Source: Hofstenia miamia (lineage: Eukaryota > Xenacoelomorpha > Acoela). Taken from it: a DNA stretch of 64,000 nucleotides. Both the position numbers and the translations under genes were made by a program. The stretch spans positions 1,256,410 to 1,320,409 of the forward strand of contig SCFE01000009.1 in assembly GCA_004352715.1 (NCBI GenBank), written 5' to 3'. The notes under the pieces were generated by a model. That model was not told the DNA's origin, did no database searches, and saw only the letters and a program-made list of their open reading frames with translations. This document shows, one piece after another, positions 23,584 to 36,248 of the stretch (positions within the stretch are counted from its first letter, which is position 1; the number at the start of each line of letters is the position of its first letter).

Positions 23584-25740
23584 TGATGATTTTTAACTGG
23601 ATTTTTTCATATAATAGAATGTCCATGTAAATATTTTCAGTTTAAGTGCTAGTTTTATTGGTAATAAGCCCAAAGTGGGACCCGTGGCAAAAAGTGCATA
23701 TAAATGATCTTTACATAATTATCCGATATTTCCAAATTTTTCTTGTCTATCTTTTAGTAAAGACCAAATAACAGTTATTTTCTAAATTTCTCAAAACGAC
23801 GATTTCTGCTCTCCTTTGAAAAGTACCTGCTTTAATGAAGTGACAAAGTGGCTAATTTCCTTACAGGATATTAGGCTTATTCAATATGATTTTTTAATAA
23901 AAAAGTGCAATTTTTGTAGTAAAACTACTAATTATATTGCTATTGCTCCTAAGCATAAGATTATGTGATATACATACAATATTTTGCAAAAATAAATCTA
24001 ATACAATAAGTCTTTGTAAATTCATGTTTATTTCATTGTTCACGAAATTTTTCACAATCAACTGTCCTGAATTCTGTAATATGAATCCCTATGTAGCACT
24101 AATGATCTTGTTCCTCACAATCTACACAAACATGCAACAAAATTTTCCTGTTTTTAAGAATTGTTTGATCTTATAATGACACACTTTTGGAATACAATAT
24201 GAATAAAATATTTAGCGTTTCCAGGTTACTGCATACTTATTTCTATTGCAAATTGCGAAATCACTGAAATTTTTAAAAGAGTGCCTTTAATGCAGTTACC
24301 TTAAATGTCTTATAGATATCGATAAATTTTCTAAATGATTTGCATATTCCACACTTACATTCACCTTAGAAATCCTTATTTCCTATTGATTTTTAGTGAA
24401 TGTGTTCTCATCTAATGCTAAACTTAGTACTAACGTCTAACGTGTATTGAGGTTGTGGAAAATATTTTTTATAAAATTGCTGATTTTTGAAAATTCATTT
24501 AAATTATCCACCAACTTAAGTTTAAGGTAATTATGAGTTTTAAGTACACATGGAGCAAACATAACTTCAAATATTTTTCCTGTGAATTTCCTAAGAAAGC
24601 TGCGTTGGGGTGAACTGCACTGAAAAAACGAAAAACAACAATTAGGGTTTAAGATGTTTGGGCTAATACTATTATTGCAGGAATTGAAACTAATTTAAAT
24701 TTTTGCATTTTCATTAAGAAATGAATTAAGCAATCTAGTAAAGTTGTAAATTAAAATGGCATAGCAAGATATTTATAATTTTCAAAACTGTTCAACCATT
24801 CGAATAAAAAGCAAGTATTTCTTTAAATTGAAACTTTTTGTTCTTGTTGCTAATTAAACATCTACTGCATGCACATTTGTTAATTGAATTTGTAATTAGT
24901 GAGTCAATTGGCTGACATTATGTAGAATTGTATTATGTTTATGCAAAGAGATACAGTTTCCAAAGAATAAATTAGTGCTTGAATCAAATATTTAATGAGA
25001 GGCTATTTTAATGTTGATTATCAATACATAAGCAGACTAAACCAGACTCTGCCTTCAAACATGGGAAATACACTCTAGGGCGACAAGAAATCAAAGGGTA
25101 TTTTATTGAATATAACAAGAAAATCAATAAAATGAACATTTCTAAGTTTGAATTTGATTTTCTTGGATTTCACAAAATAGATGATTGACTAATTTGAACA
25201 AAATGGATGTCATTATGCTGTTCATAAGTTGAATATGGGTGCTTTTCAAAGTTAAGCCTGGAGTTATGTGAATATTATAGTGAACATTTGTATGGTAATT
25301 TCAAGAGATGTTCTATGCCTACCATGTACAATCGAATTTGGATATTATATAATACCTCATGCACACTGATCAACTGAATTATGCTAGAGAGCTAAATAGA
25401 AGAATTTTAGTGACCATAATACTAGTTCCAATTTTTTCGATATCCATAAATATGATTCTAGCATTAGTGCAATAATTCATCTGAGAGTCATTTTAGTCAA
25501 TTTATATTTCAATGTCATTATACTAAACTGCTCTCTGAAACTCTTTCATTGAAATGTGATACTTTTCTGTTAGCAAAAGGGCATTGACATCCTCTGGATC
25601 ACAGAAGATGGCTAAAGATGTTTTAAATACATAATCAGATTTTATAGTTTTTTATGTGTATAAGAACAATATGAGTTTTTGCAAGAATGATTTATTAAAA
25701 AAGAGCACAACAAAAATTTATAGGAGGCTTAAATATTTAA
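23581..25740. other. AT-rich gene-free stretch
   Basis: Only short frames without domains, for example 23937-24176 (plus). No repeats recognised. Confidence 0.5.
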
Positions 25741-25859
25741 GAAAGCTATATTTCCTCAGAAAGCAAAATTAAAATCACTCTTGTAATATGAATCAAGGGT
25801 TAAAATCACTCTAGTAATATGAATCAAGGGAAGCTATATTTCCTCAGTAAGCAAAATTG
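25741..25859. repeat. Small duplication containing satellite-type monomers (possible seed locus)
   Basis: A 28-bp flank (AAGCTATATTTCCTCAG plus AAGCAAAATT) occurs at 25743-25770 and again, with one change, at 25831-25858. Between the copies lie a partial monomer (25771-25790), one full 31-bp A-type monomer (25791-25821) and the head AATCAAGGG (25822-25830) of another, as found in the array at 28340. The partial monomer has CTTGTAATATG where the array has CTAGTAATATG. Confidence 0.85.
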
Positions 25860-28339
25860 TCAAAGCATTGTGTTGTTCCAATTAAAATGTGATAATTATT
25901 ATAAATTTCTAATTTTTTTCGGTTTTTGAAATTGCCTAATTTAGTTAATATGTTTCAGTTATGCAGGCCTTAGAAGGTTCGGCACGCATTGAGAAGGGGT
26001 TGATAGGAATATTGACTTCCCTTAAAATTTGAATTTTACCAATATTGTTGTACACCATCTTGTATGGCTGGGCGTACGCAGGATTTTCTGACGGTTTAGG
26101 TCATTTAATAGTGATTAAGTAAGTTATCAAAAGCGGGGCAAAGCTCCGCGAAATTTTTTTGAGAATATAGACAAATTAAACCTTAGAATGAATTTCACAA
26201 AATTCTTGAGAGTAAAGTTACAACAATTGAATTAACAAAATCTGATTTAGCTTTGTTGTCCAAGAGATGTTGCTTAACCTTCCAGGTGGGTTCGTCCCGT
26301 TTAACCACCTCGTAACTGGCAAATCAATTGACAGTTTCATTCCATTCCTAGACGTAATTCATTAGTCCAGGATATGATATAGCACTATTAAATTTTTGAA
26401 ATACTGTCCCTAATCTTTCCTATTTTTTGAAGTCTAGCTAGCCTCTGAAGTTGATGGCTTCTTGCTTTATTGTATTAGTTTCAAAGAATTTTTAATTCGG
26501 CAAAAAGAGCATTATTCATGTCATTACCTTAAAATTAATTTTGAAAACCACAGTCAACAATAGAAAAAATGTAATAATATTAACCTTGAATATATGTAGT
26601 GCTCCAAAAAAATCCATTAGGAAGATGTATATTTGATTAGAGCAAATAGCAGTAGTCCCAATTTCCGAATTAGAAAATCATAGTTAATATGACACGCACT
26701 AAGAGTTTGCTAACAACTTGCTTAATCTAAGATTTGTAATAGTACCACTACTGCAAGATCTAACTTCTTCGCATATTTTATGTCCATCTTTTATAAAGTT
26801 TAAGTTAAGGGAATGAAAAGATGGAAATGAAATGTTGCTGCATTGTTATTTAAAAAATTATATGATTTTTTCATTTTCAAGATTTCAAAAAATATTCGAA
26901 TGGAAATAAAACATACATAGCCAAAAGAAACTTCAATTCCAGTTTTCGTTTAGAATTTCATCGCTAATTCTTTCTCGATGATGTCAAAATATTGGCTAAA
27001 TAAAGAAATCCATCCAGTCAATTAAATTTATTATTGGATCGTAAGAAATTAAATTTGCTTTTATATACTCTAATGAATATCACGGGGAAAAATTGAGAAA
27101 TTCATGCACGGTAAATGAATATTTAATAAATTCAATAATTTTACATGTGAACAATAAAAAATTTACTTAATATTTGAAAACAACTATACATGTTTTAATA
27201 CAAAGTCACAAAGTTGTTTAATAAGGTGGATTCTTTGGACGAAGAATAGCTGAGAAGAATGATCATCCGATTAGATTGAGAAATCACTGCTCCTTCATAG
27301 CTGCACATCAGGCTTCAACTAAGTTAATTTTGAACTAGCGAATTCACTGTTTTAGTTATTATATATTTGTGTTCAAAACATGAAAATTCTTCTTAGCATT
27401 ACTAAAGGGATGACACTTTGAGTTAGGGCTTGGTGATACACGGAAAAAATCGAAACCGCGGTTTTAACTCAAAACCAAAACTGAACAGAGGGAAAAAATG
27501 AAAACTGAGTTTTCGGGTTTTATCAGAAGCAGTTGCCTAGAATTTTATTTCCAAGAAACAATACAATATTCTTGAAGCGTACACCAAAGTTCTTGCCAAG
27601 TTGAAGTGTTATTGTTCTAACTTGATTAACAACTGAATTTAGTGTTAGGAAAATATACTTTTGAATAAGGTTTTCAAAGCCGATAGTAATTGTTTAAAAA
27701 ATCGAAACCGAGCAGACCTGAGGTGCCAAAAAACCAAAACTGAGCTCATTTTTGGAAACCGCCGATAACTATTTTGAAGTTTTTTTAAACATAACCTAAA
27801 AATTTCAATTGATATTTTCAATTTAAATGGACACAAAATTTATGTATGTGTATTGCCTCATGCAAGCTTATATTCATAAATTTAATAATAAATCATGATT
27901 AAGTGTACGATATACATGAAAAATGAGCAATTATAATCATTTAATTTAGTGATTTTCTTAATATAAATAATAATATTAGAAAACAATAGCAAACATTTAA
28001 TTATAACAGCTAAACAACAAGTTACACAAATAAGAATTTTTTCAATAGGAAATCCGATTTTTGTAAAAAAAATCAAATTCTTTCCATATCAAGTGTTCAG
28101 ATAATGACCTGGTCAAATGTCCATGGGAACAACCACTACTCTGAAATATTTTAGGGTGCCATAAGCACGGGAACCTCTGATTATTTCGGGCAAAACAGGA
28201 TACAAAAAAGAAAAAGAAAGAGGCGCCAATTCTCTATTCTGTGGTGTTTTAAGATTTGAAATTTCTTCATGAGTACGTAAGTTACATGCGTCGTAAATAA
28301 TTTGGGTAAACCATCAAAGATTTTGAAAAATTCCTAGTG
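25860..28339. other. AT-rich stretch with two decayed repeat patches
   Basis: At about 26060-26150 the words GGGCGTACGCAGGATTTT and GCGGGGCAAAGCTCCGCG resemble transposon termini. At about 27425-27770 the words GGCTTGGTGATACACGG, GAAACCGCGGTTTT and repeated AAAACCAAAACTGA/ACTGAGTTTT inverted words look like a decayed inverted-repeat element, but ends and target duplications could not be set. No gene is supported. Confidence 0.4.
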
Positions 28340-31300
28340 AATCAAGGGTTAAAATCACTCTAGTAATATGAATCAAGGGTTAAAATCACTCTAGTAATAT
28401 GAATTAGGGTTAAAATCACTCTAGTAATATGAATCAAGGGTTAAAATCACTCTAGTAATATGAATTAGGGTTAAAATCACTCTAGTAATATGAATCAAGG
28501 GTTAAAATCACTCTAGTAATATGAATTAGGGTTAAAATCACTCTAGTAATATGAATCAAGGGTTAAAATCACTCTAGTAATATGAATTAGGGTTAAAATC
28601 ACTCTAGTAATATGAATCAAGGGTTAAAATCACTCTAGTAATATGAATTAGGGTTAAAATCACTCTAGTAATATGAATCAAGGGTTAAAATCACTCTAGT
28701 AATATGAATTAGGGTTAAAATCACTCTAGTAATATGAATCAAGGGTTAAAATCACTCTAGTAATATGAATTAGGGTTAAAATCACTCTAGTAATATGAAT
28801 CAAGGGTTAAAATCACTCTAGTAATATGAATTAGGGTTAAAATCACTCTAGTAATATGAATCAAGGGTTAAAATCACTCTAGTAATATGAATTAGGGTTA
28901 AAATCACTCTAGTAATATGAATCAAGGGTTAAAATCACTCTAGTAATATGAATTAGGGTTAAAATCACTCTAGTAATATGAATCAAGGGTTAAAATCACT
29001 CTAGTAATATGAATTAGGGTTAAAATCACTCTAGTAATATGAATCAAGGGTTAAAATCACTCTAGTAATATGAATTAGGGTTAAAATCACTCTAGTAATA
29101 TGAATCAAGGGTTAAAATCACTCTAGTAATATGAATTAGGGTTAAAATCACTCTAGTAATATGAATCAAGGGTTAAAATCACTCTAGTAATATGAATTAG
29201 GGTTAAAATCACTCTAGTAATATGAATCAAGGGTTAAAATCACTCTAGTAATATGAATTAGGGTTAAAATCACTCTAGTAATATGAATCAAGGGTTAAAA
29301 TCACTCTAGTAATATGAATTAGGGTTAAAATCACTCTAGTAATATGAATCAAGGGTTAAAATCACTCTAGTAATATGAATTAGGGTTAAAATCACTCTAG
29401 TAATATGAATCAAGGGTTAAAATCACTCTAGTAATATGAATTAGGGTTAAAATCACTCTAGTAATATGAATCAAGGGTTAAAATCACTCTAGTAATATGA
29501 ATTAGGGTTAAAATCACTCTAGTAATATGAATCAAGGGTTAAAATCACTCTAGTAATATGAATTAGGGTTAAAATCACTCTAGTAATATGAATCAAGGGT
29601 TAAAATCACTCTAGTAATATGAATTAGGGTTAAAATCACTCTAGTAATATGAATCAAGGGTTAAAATCACTCTAGTAATATGAATTAGGGTTAAAATCAC
29701 TCTAGTAATATGAATCAAGGGTTAAAATCACTCTAGTAATATGAATTAGGGTTAAAATCACTCTAGTAATATGAATCAAGGGTTAAAATCACTCTAGTAA
29801 TATGAATTAGGGTTAAAATCACTCTAGTAATATGAATCAAGGGTTAAAATCACTCTAGTAATATGAATTAGGGTTAAAATCACTCTAGTAATATGAATCA
29901 AGGGTTAAAATCACTCTAGTAATATGAATTAGGGTTAAAATCACTCTAGTAATATGAATCAAGGGTTAAAATCACTCTAGTAATATGAATTAGGGTTAAA
30001 ATCACTCTAGTAATATGAATCAAGGGTTAAAATCACTCTAGTAATATGAATTAGGGTTAAAATCACTCTAGTAATATGAATCAAGGGTTAAAATCACTCT
30101 AGTAATATGAATTAGGGTTAAAATCACTCTAGTAATATGAATCAAGGGTTAAAATCACTCTAGTAATATGAATTAGGGTTAAAATCACTCTAGTAATATG
30201 AATCAAGGGTTAAAATCACTCTAGTAATATGAATTAGGGTTAAAATCACTCTAGTAATATGAATCAAGGGTTAAAATCACTCTAGTAATATGAATTAGGG
30301 TTAAAATCACTCTAGTAATATGAATCAAGGGTTAAAATCACTCTAGTAATATGAATTAGGGTTAAAATCACTCTAGTAATATGAATCAAGGGTTAAAATC
30401 ACTCTAGTAATATGAATTAGGGTTAAAATCACTCTAGTAATATGAATCAAGGGTTAAAATCACTCTAGTAATATGAATTAGGGTTAAAATCACTCTAGTA
30501 ATATGAATCAAGGGTTAAAATCACTCTAGTAATATGAATTAGGGTTAAAATCACTCTAGTAATATGAATCAAGGGTTAAAATCACTCTAGTAATATGAAT
30601 TAGGGTTAAAATCACTCTAGTAATATGAATCAAGGGTTAAAATCACTCTAGTAATATGAATTAGGGTTAAAATCACTCTAGTAATATGAATCAAGGGTTA
30701 AAATCACTCTAGTAATATGAATTAGGGTTAAAATCACTCTAGTAATATGAATCAAGGGTTAAAATCACTCTAGTAATATGAATTAGGGTTAAAATCACTC
30801 TAGTAATATGAATCAAGGGTTAAAATCACTCTAGTAATATGAATTAGGGTTAAAATCACTCTAGTAATATGAATCAAGGGTTAAAATCACTCTAGTAATA
30901 TGAATTAGGGTTAAAATCACTCTAGTAATATGAATCAAGGGTTAAAATCACTCTAGTAATATGAATTAGGGTTAAAATCACTCTAGTAATATGAATCAAG
31001 GGTTAAAATCACTCTAGTAATATGAATTAGGGTTAAAATCACTCTAGTAATATGAATCAAGGGTTAAAATCACTCTAGTAATATGAATTAGGGTTAAAAT
31101 CACTCTAGTAATATGAATCAAGGGTTAAAATCACTCTAGTAATATGAATTAGGGTTAAAATCACTCTAGTAATATGAATCAAGGGTTAAAATCACTCTAG
31201 TAATATGAATTAGGGTTAAAATCACTCTAGTAATATGAATCAAGGGTTAAAATCACTCTAGTAATATGAATTAGGGTTAAAATCACTCTAGTAATATGAA

Positions 31301-31456
31301 TTAGGGTTAAAATCACTCTAGTAATATGAATTAGGGTTAAAATCACTCTAGTAATATGAATCAAGGGTTAAAATCACTCTAGTAATATGAATTAGGGTTA
31401 AAATCACTCTAGTAATATGAATCAAGGGTTAAAATCACTCTAGTAATATGAATCAA
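28340..31456. repeat. Satellite array: alternating 31-bp and 30-bp monomers (61-bp dimer), 102 units
   Basis: Monomer A (31 bp) starts AATCAAGGG and monomer B (30 bp) starts AATTAGGG. Both continue TTAAAATCACTC then TAGTAATATG. The order is A, then (A B) repeated, then two extra B units near 31270-31330, then A B A and a broken AATCAA. The length 28340-31450 is 3111 bp, exactly 51 A plus 51 B, so no indels are needed inside. No substitution was noticed. There are no long reading frames. Such near-perfect uniformity means recent homogenisation, or a length set by the assembler rather than the chromosome. Confidence 0.97.
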
Positions 31457-31895
31457 TATTCTCAAATATTTTCAAAAAATAGAGATAAAAAACTTCAAAA
31501 CAAGTTGAAATGAATAGTTAACAAAAAATTCAGGTGAGAATGCTCTTAGATCAGTATTGAACTAGTAAAATGAAACAAACGAGATAAAGAAAGAAAAAAC
31601 CAAATTTCTCAATGATTTTTAGAAAATTGGCTTTATATAGAGTTATAACTACAATTCGCTTACAGCACATAAACATAGAAATAAAGGTAATTGCATAACA
31701 GGGAACGCTTCAGCCTCTAGGAAAGCTATGCTAAATTTTATGGGCCATTGCTATCAACCATAAGAAAGCCTTAAAATGCAATTTCGGAAAATACTTAATT
31801 TTGACTGGACTACTGTTTTGATAACAATTTCACAATAATTCAGATGATTTCGCCATGTTTAGTGATCAATTCGTTGCTTCAAATTATATAAAAAA
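31457..31895. other. Spacer 3' of the satellite
   Basis: AT-rich, with no gene or repeat recognised. Confidence 0.5.
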
Positions 31896-32096
31896 TTATT
31901 CGTACACTTCTAGAGCACAATTTACTTCTGTATAAGTCTTAGAAACAGAAATATTATCATCTTCAAATGCAATTAATAATGAAGTACGGAAAAAACTGTT
32001 CCGTGAATAAGTATAATTGACAGAATCATTGAAAAAAACAAGGCCAGTTACGCTTCCTTGAGGCACTTCCAAGTTTGTCAACATTGTTAATGTCAT
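31896..32096 (-). pseudogene. LINE reverse-transcriptase fragment (motifs B and C)
   Basis: A 66-codon frame on the minus strand contains V-P-Q-G-S-V-T-G-L-V-F-F, the B motif (usual GVPQGSVLGPLLF) with changes. About 25 residues later comes I-A-F-E-D-D-N-I-S-V-S, matching the catalytic FADD motif with Ala to Glu. Spacing is about right for Jockey/CR1-type non-LTR elements. Motif A and the fingers region are not readable upstream. It is a small dead fragment. Confidence 0.6.
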
Positions 32097-32308
32097 CTTA
32101 CCTTTAAAATTAGTGCAATGAGATCTACATAAAAAGAAACTAGAATAAAAAAGTATGATTCGTAGATTGAGTGGTGTGTTGAAGTCTATTATGGCTTTAT
32201 GGTTGCTAGTTTGTTAAATCAATTGAAATTTCAATGTCAATTTACATTGTTTCTTAAATGGTAATTATACGATCGGCAATTTTATCACAACACTCCTTCA
32301 TTAAATAA
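32097..32308. other. Spacer, possibly decayed RT
   Basis: May hold the region between RT motifs A and B of the same fossil, but no frame is convincing. Confidence 0.3.
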
Positions 32309-32746
32309 TGTTGAACCAGAGATGGACATAGGCCAAGCCGCCCTTTAGCTAAGAAATGGAAAAGATGGACCGGATTTAAAAAACACACTATTCCTCAGCT
32401 GTGCACGCAATAATACATTGAATATTATGTTAGTTTTAAGTATAAAGTTAAAAAATAAAATTTATATTTTGGAAATTTTACATTAGTTCATATACTTTTC
32501 TAAATTTCAATTTAGAATCTTCAATTTTAGTGCTTAGATTTTATAAGAAGCATCTATAATACCAAATTTTAGTGGAGCATACCGACAAATTAAAGAAAAT
32601 TGTTTGACAAATAATATAAAAATGGGTCAAGTTGGCATAAATTTAAATGAGCCAAGCCCGATGTGAGCTGGACCTAAGGTTTCTTGGGCAGTGCCAGGTC
32701 GGGCTTGGGTCCAAATTTTTTACCCATGTCCATCTTTGTGTTGACC
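32309..32746. mobile_element. hAT-like MITE of 422 bp with 8-bp target-site duplication
   Basis: The element spans 32317-32738. The left end is CAGAGATGGACATAGG; the right end, reverse-complemented, is CAAAGATGGACATGGG, so the terminal inverted repeats match at 14 of 16 positions. The flanks are TGTTGAAC (32309-32316) and TGTTGACC (32739-32746), an 8-bp duplication with one mismatch, the hallmark of hAT insertion. There is no reading frame inside, so it is non-autonomous. GC-richer subterminal sequence (GCCAAGCCC, GGTCGGGCTTGGG) is shared with the fragments at 6486 and 21690. Confidence 0.8.
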
Positions 32747-35700
32747 TGTATTATTTTTCAAAATTTAATGTCAAATTAACACATTAATTAGACTTGAATT
32801 ATTAGCTAAAGCGGATGAATTGATTGCATGATGTTCTTGAAGTTATTGGGACAAATAACAAAGATCTATATAACAGGGCAACCATAATCAATCGTCCATA
32901 TTTTTTTATTTAAAATGGATGCAGAACAGAATTCATTTTAGGCTTAAATTCGAGTGGTACCAATGTCATAGAACCTTTTAGATAAACCAAAAGTCAACTT
33001 TTGGCGATTGAGCATTAATTCAACTTTTGGCGTTAGAGCATTAAGTCAATTTGACAAATTTTTTAACGTCTATGAATCCATTTATGACGTGCTCCTTTGA
33101 TTTTGATTGACATGCTAATCTGAATTTGTTTCATAGACATAAATTTTTACATGCAACTAGCGCACAGTGTTGAATTGCGCGCAATTAAGGTGTGATCGAA
33201 TCATATTGGTCAAAACCATTTAATATTTTATCAATATATTTTTGTTTTTTTTAGGTTAACGTCGACAAAAATATAATTTTTAAATTAATAGGTCAATTTT
33301 ACAGATTTTATTATTAAAGTTTGGTTGCCCTGCCTATATAATATGGGTCCTTTGACTTAAAATTCATATAAAAATTAATGAATAATGTTCCATTTTTTAA
33401 ATTATTTATAACATCTAACTGAACTATGCATTTCTTGCTCAAAATTTTTGTGAACAGAAACATTTAGAAATTGTTGTTATCAAATTCAATCATATGATGC
33501 ACTTAGTTTTTCTGGCAGGTCTTATAAGATTGTTATTGTCAAACCATTTTTATTTACTAACAAAGACATCGGGAATTTTTAGCTGGTAATCCTTAAATTT
33601 GCAAACAGCTATTAAATGATACAATGTCTAAATTTCTTTCGCGGACTGACTAGGCTCTTGTCACCTAACACTTCTTCATTAAGCTGTTTTCATGACTGGT
33701 TTCCTTACCCCATATTGTGTATATGTTTTTTCATCTCAATCAAGTGTTCCTTAATAACTTATTGTGCTGGTCTCTTCTCTATGCTTCTAGAAAATTTTCT
33801 ATGCTTACCTTCTTCCTCTACTGAACTCTAACAGTGATGTGTTAGCTTGTTCATGTGCATGACCTCTCAGACAGAAATTGTCCGCTTAATAACTCCCTCC
33901 ACAATAAAAAGTCCTTTATACCTTTGGAGCTTTGACATATCCACATGTTCTTTAACTTTGAATGTCTTTCTATTGCTATTGACTCTGCGTTGCTCCAGTC
34001 GCCCTTAACTCTGATTACTTAGCTTCACTAATCCTATAAGATACGCATTTATACTGTTCTGCAGATTTTTTTAAAATTTTGATCTCCATCACTTCTAAGT
34101 TTGTGAGGAAGGAATTTTCAAAAGAGACTTTTGTGATCCTTCTAATGATTGCACTTCAGGTGGTCTCTGACCGCGACCAAGAACTTTACCTTCTGAATAC
34201 TATGTAAGTCTTTAGCATAAAGAGCATTGAAACAAAAGTATTGTAAAATAGCTATCAATTAGTTTCTGTTTTTGTGACCCTTTGAAATTTATCAGCTAAC
34301 TCAGATAGTGAACGACTGCATAAAATTCGCATGTAGTTAACTGAAATAAACTAATAAACATTCCTAATTACCGAGAGGATTACCGAGAGGAAAAGTAAAA
34401 AAAAACTCCTAAATTTGAAATAGTAGAAATTGACACAAATCATTCGCATATTAAAATAGTGGCGGATGTTCAAAACTTAAAAATTTAAATTTGAAGGATC
34501 CGCTTAAATGATTATTGGCATTTAAAAAATGTATGTTTAAGGGATAATTTAATAGATCATTCACATGATTTATTGAAAGGGAAGACACTAGCTGTACTGT
34601 TTATTCTTGTAGCAAAGACTGACAATGTTTAAATTTTGACAGTTTTGAGTCAGTTGGATTTGAGACAGGTTTCAGAGAATAGGAAATCTAATTCAACAAT
34701 ATTGTCTGTTCTTTATTTGTAAAACAAAATTCAATTCACAAACTTAGAAGCAATTTTATTTGCTATAATCATTCTTTTCTTGATTGTTGCTTCGGTTTCT
34801 AGCTCTGCTAGGCTTCTCACGGATTTTCGCTCCCCAACCTCTTTACTTCCACCTAGCTACAGTTTTCTCACCTTCACTAAGTTCTTCTACTCAGTAACCT
34901 TTGGTTCTTAGAGGTTTAGAGTTTTAGATCTACATTTTGTATTTCAAGTCAGTCATAAATCTTGTTAACTAAATCAATAACGTTGTGTTTTTTGGTTGTG
35001 AGTAGGATTTCTCCAAAATAATGTACGTGCTCCAAAAGGTTGAGCATTTAGCCTTAGGTTAACATTGACCTTCTTACCCAAATATTTGATCAAAAAATAT
35101 ATTTGCGAAGTATACCAAAAAATCATTGCTGAATTGCAAAAATTACAAAACAAAAATAATCTGCCTATTTTTTGTTGGGCCCAAAAAGGCATTGGCAATT
35201 CTATAAGCCAGTTTGATACTTATTCTTACGTACGCTACATTTGTAAACCGCTGAAATTGAGGATGTGGTGCACGTTGTTCAAATTGATCAAATAATTCTT
35301 AGAATTTTTTACCTTTCTTTTTTGCATTCTTTGCCAATCGGAGGACCTGGATCAGACTTCTCAACGAGCTGAGCTTCTAACAAGCCAATCCGAACCGATT
35401 AGAGCTTGAGCACTGCATTGGATATACAACGAATCTTTGCTAAGCCAAGCAAATTTATGCCTCTGCTTTTCAATATTTTTATGCAAATTTTTCTTATTTT
35501 TCATTCAACATATCTTGCATCCTAACTTTATGTCTTCAGTAAGCTTCTTCCTCTTGCAAAGATAATCTTTCCATTGCTAATTTGGTAGTCACAATCTTTC
35601 CAAACAGAATAGCAAATCTTCCAATATTCAGTCAACCCGACGATCTCTTCCACCATTAATCAATAATGATTGTTCGTGAAATCAATAGTTTAAAATGTTG

Positions 35701-35786
35701 GATTAAATTATCCATTCACAGTGTTTTAAAACCCAAGCTTTGAGTAAATTTCATGCAGAAACTATTATTTTTCGAATTATGAAATT
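32747..35786. other. Gene-free stretch; C+T-rich segments unassigned
   Basis: 33600-34230 and 34780-35660 are less AT-rich and visibly pyrimidine-rich on the plus strand, as expected for the antisense strand of decayed coding sequence. Minus-strand fragments such as L-Q-R-Y-K-G-L-F-I-V-E-G-V-I-K-R (about 33890-33940) look protein-like but I cannot name the family. CGATTTTCAC-type termini or LTRs were not found. Overlapping frames at 34974-35198 and 35065-35295 are unassigned. Confidence 0.3.
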
Positions 35787-36248
35787 TTGCCCAAGATAAA
35801 ATACTATTTTGGGTTTTCAGGTACACTAAATGATTATGCTCAAGGATTTGGGATTCGTATGGATAATCCCAACCAAATCACCAAATCATTTAACCAATCT
35901 TGTGCCCGATCACTATTTAAGAAAATGTTTACAAGAATTGGTTTTATTCAACTTTTTCTAGGTATCAAAAAGTTTATGAGTATTTCTTGGGCTTCTGCGG
36001 AACCGTTAAGTCCCATGGGATTGGAACTTGGGACCAAGAATTTCAACGTGTCTTGGATCAAAAAGAAAGGAGCTGGGACTTCGGATTTCAGAATATCACT
36101 CATAATTTTTGCAAATTTTGTTCAAAATAAACATTTTGTAAAGGTGCTAAAGGAACTATGTGGCCGGGGTGAGAATGGGACCAATAACGTCTTGGTCCCG
36201 CAAAACCTTAGTATTTATATATTAAATTTCCATAACTTTGTTAGTTGA
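35787..36248 (+). other. Unassigned 153-codon open frame
   Basis: The frame opens with TTG, not ATG. The first ATG is at codon 25. Composition is mixed, with no membrane segment or motif I recognise. In AT-rich DNA a frame this long without selection is uncommon but possible. I do not claim a gene. Confidence 0.15.

Noticed and set aside
22496-23596. Several long open frames across the second gap
   Set aside because: Frames consist of N plus (TA)n; only the 22196-22522 part is real sequence with domain evidence.
28340-31456. CRISPR-like regular repeats
   Set aside because: Units are contiguous with no unique spacers, and the window is animal-like. It is a satellite.
28340-31456. Interstitial telomere
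   Set aside because: TTAGGG occurs once per 61 bp inside a longer unit, not as tandem hexamers.
35787-36248. 153-codon frame as a gene
   Set aside because: No ATG start, no domain, surrounding composition not distinct enough.
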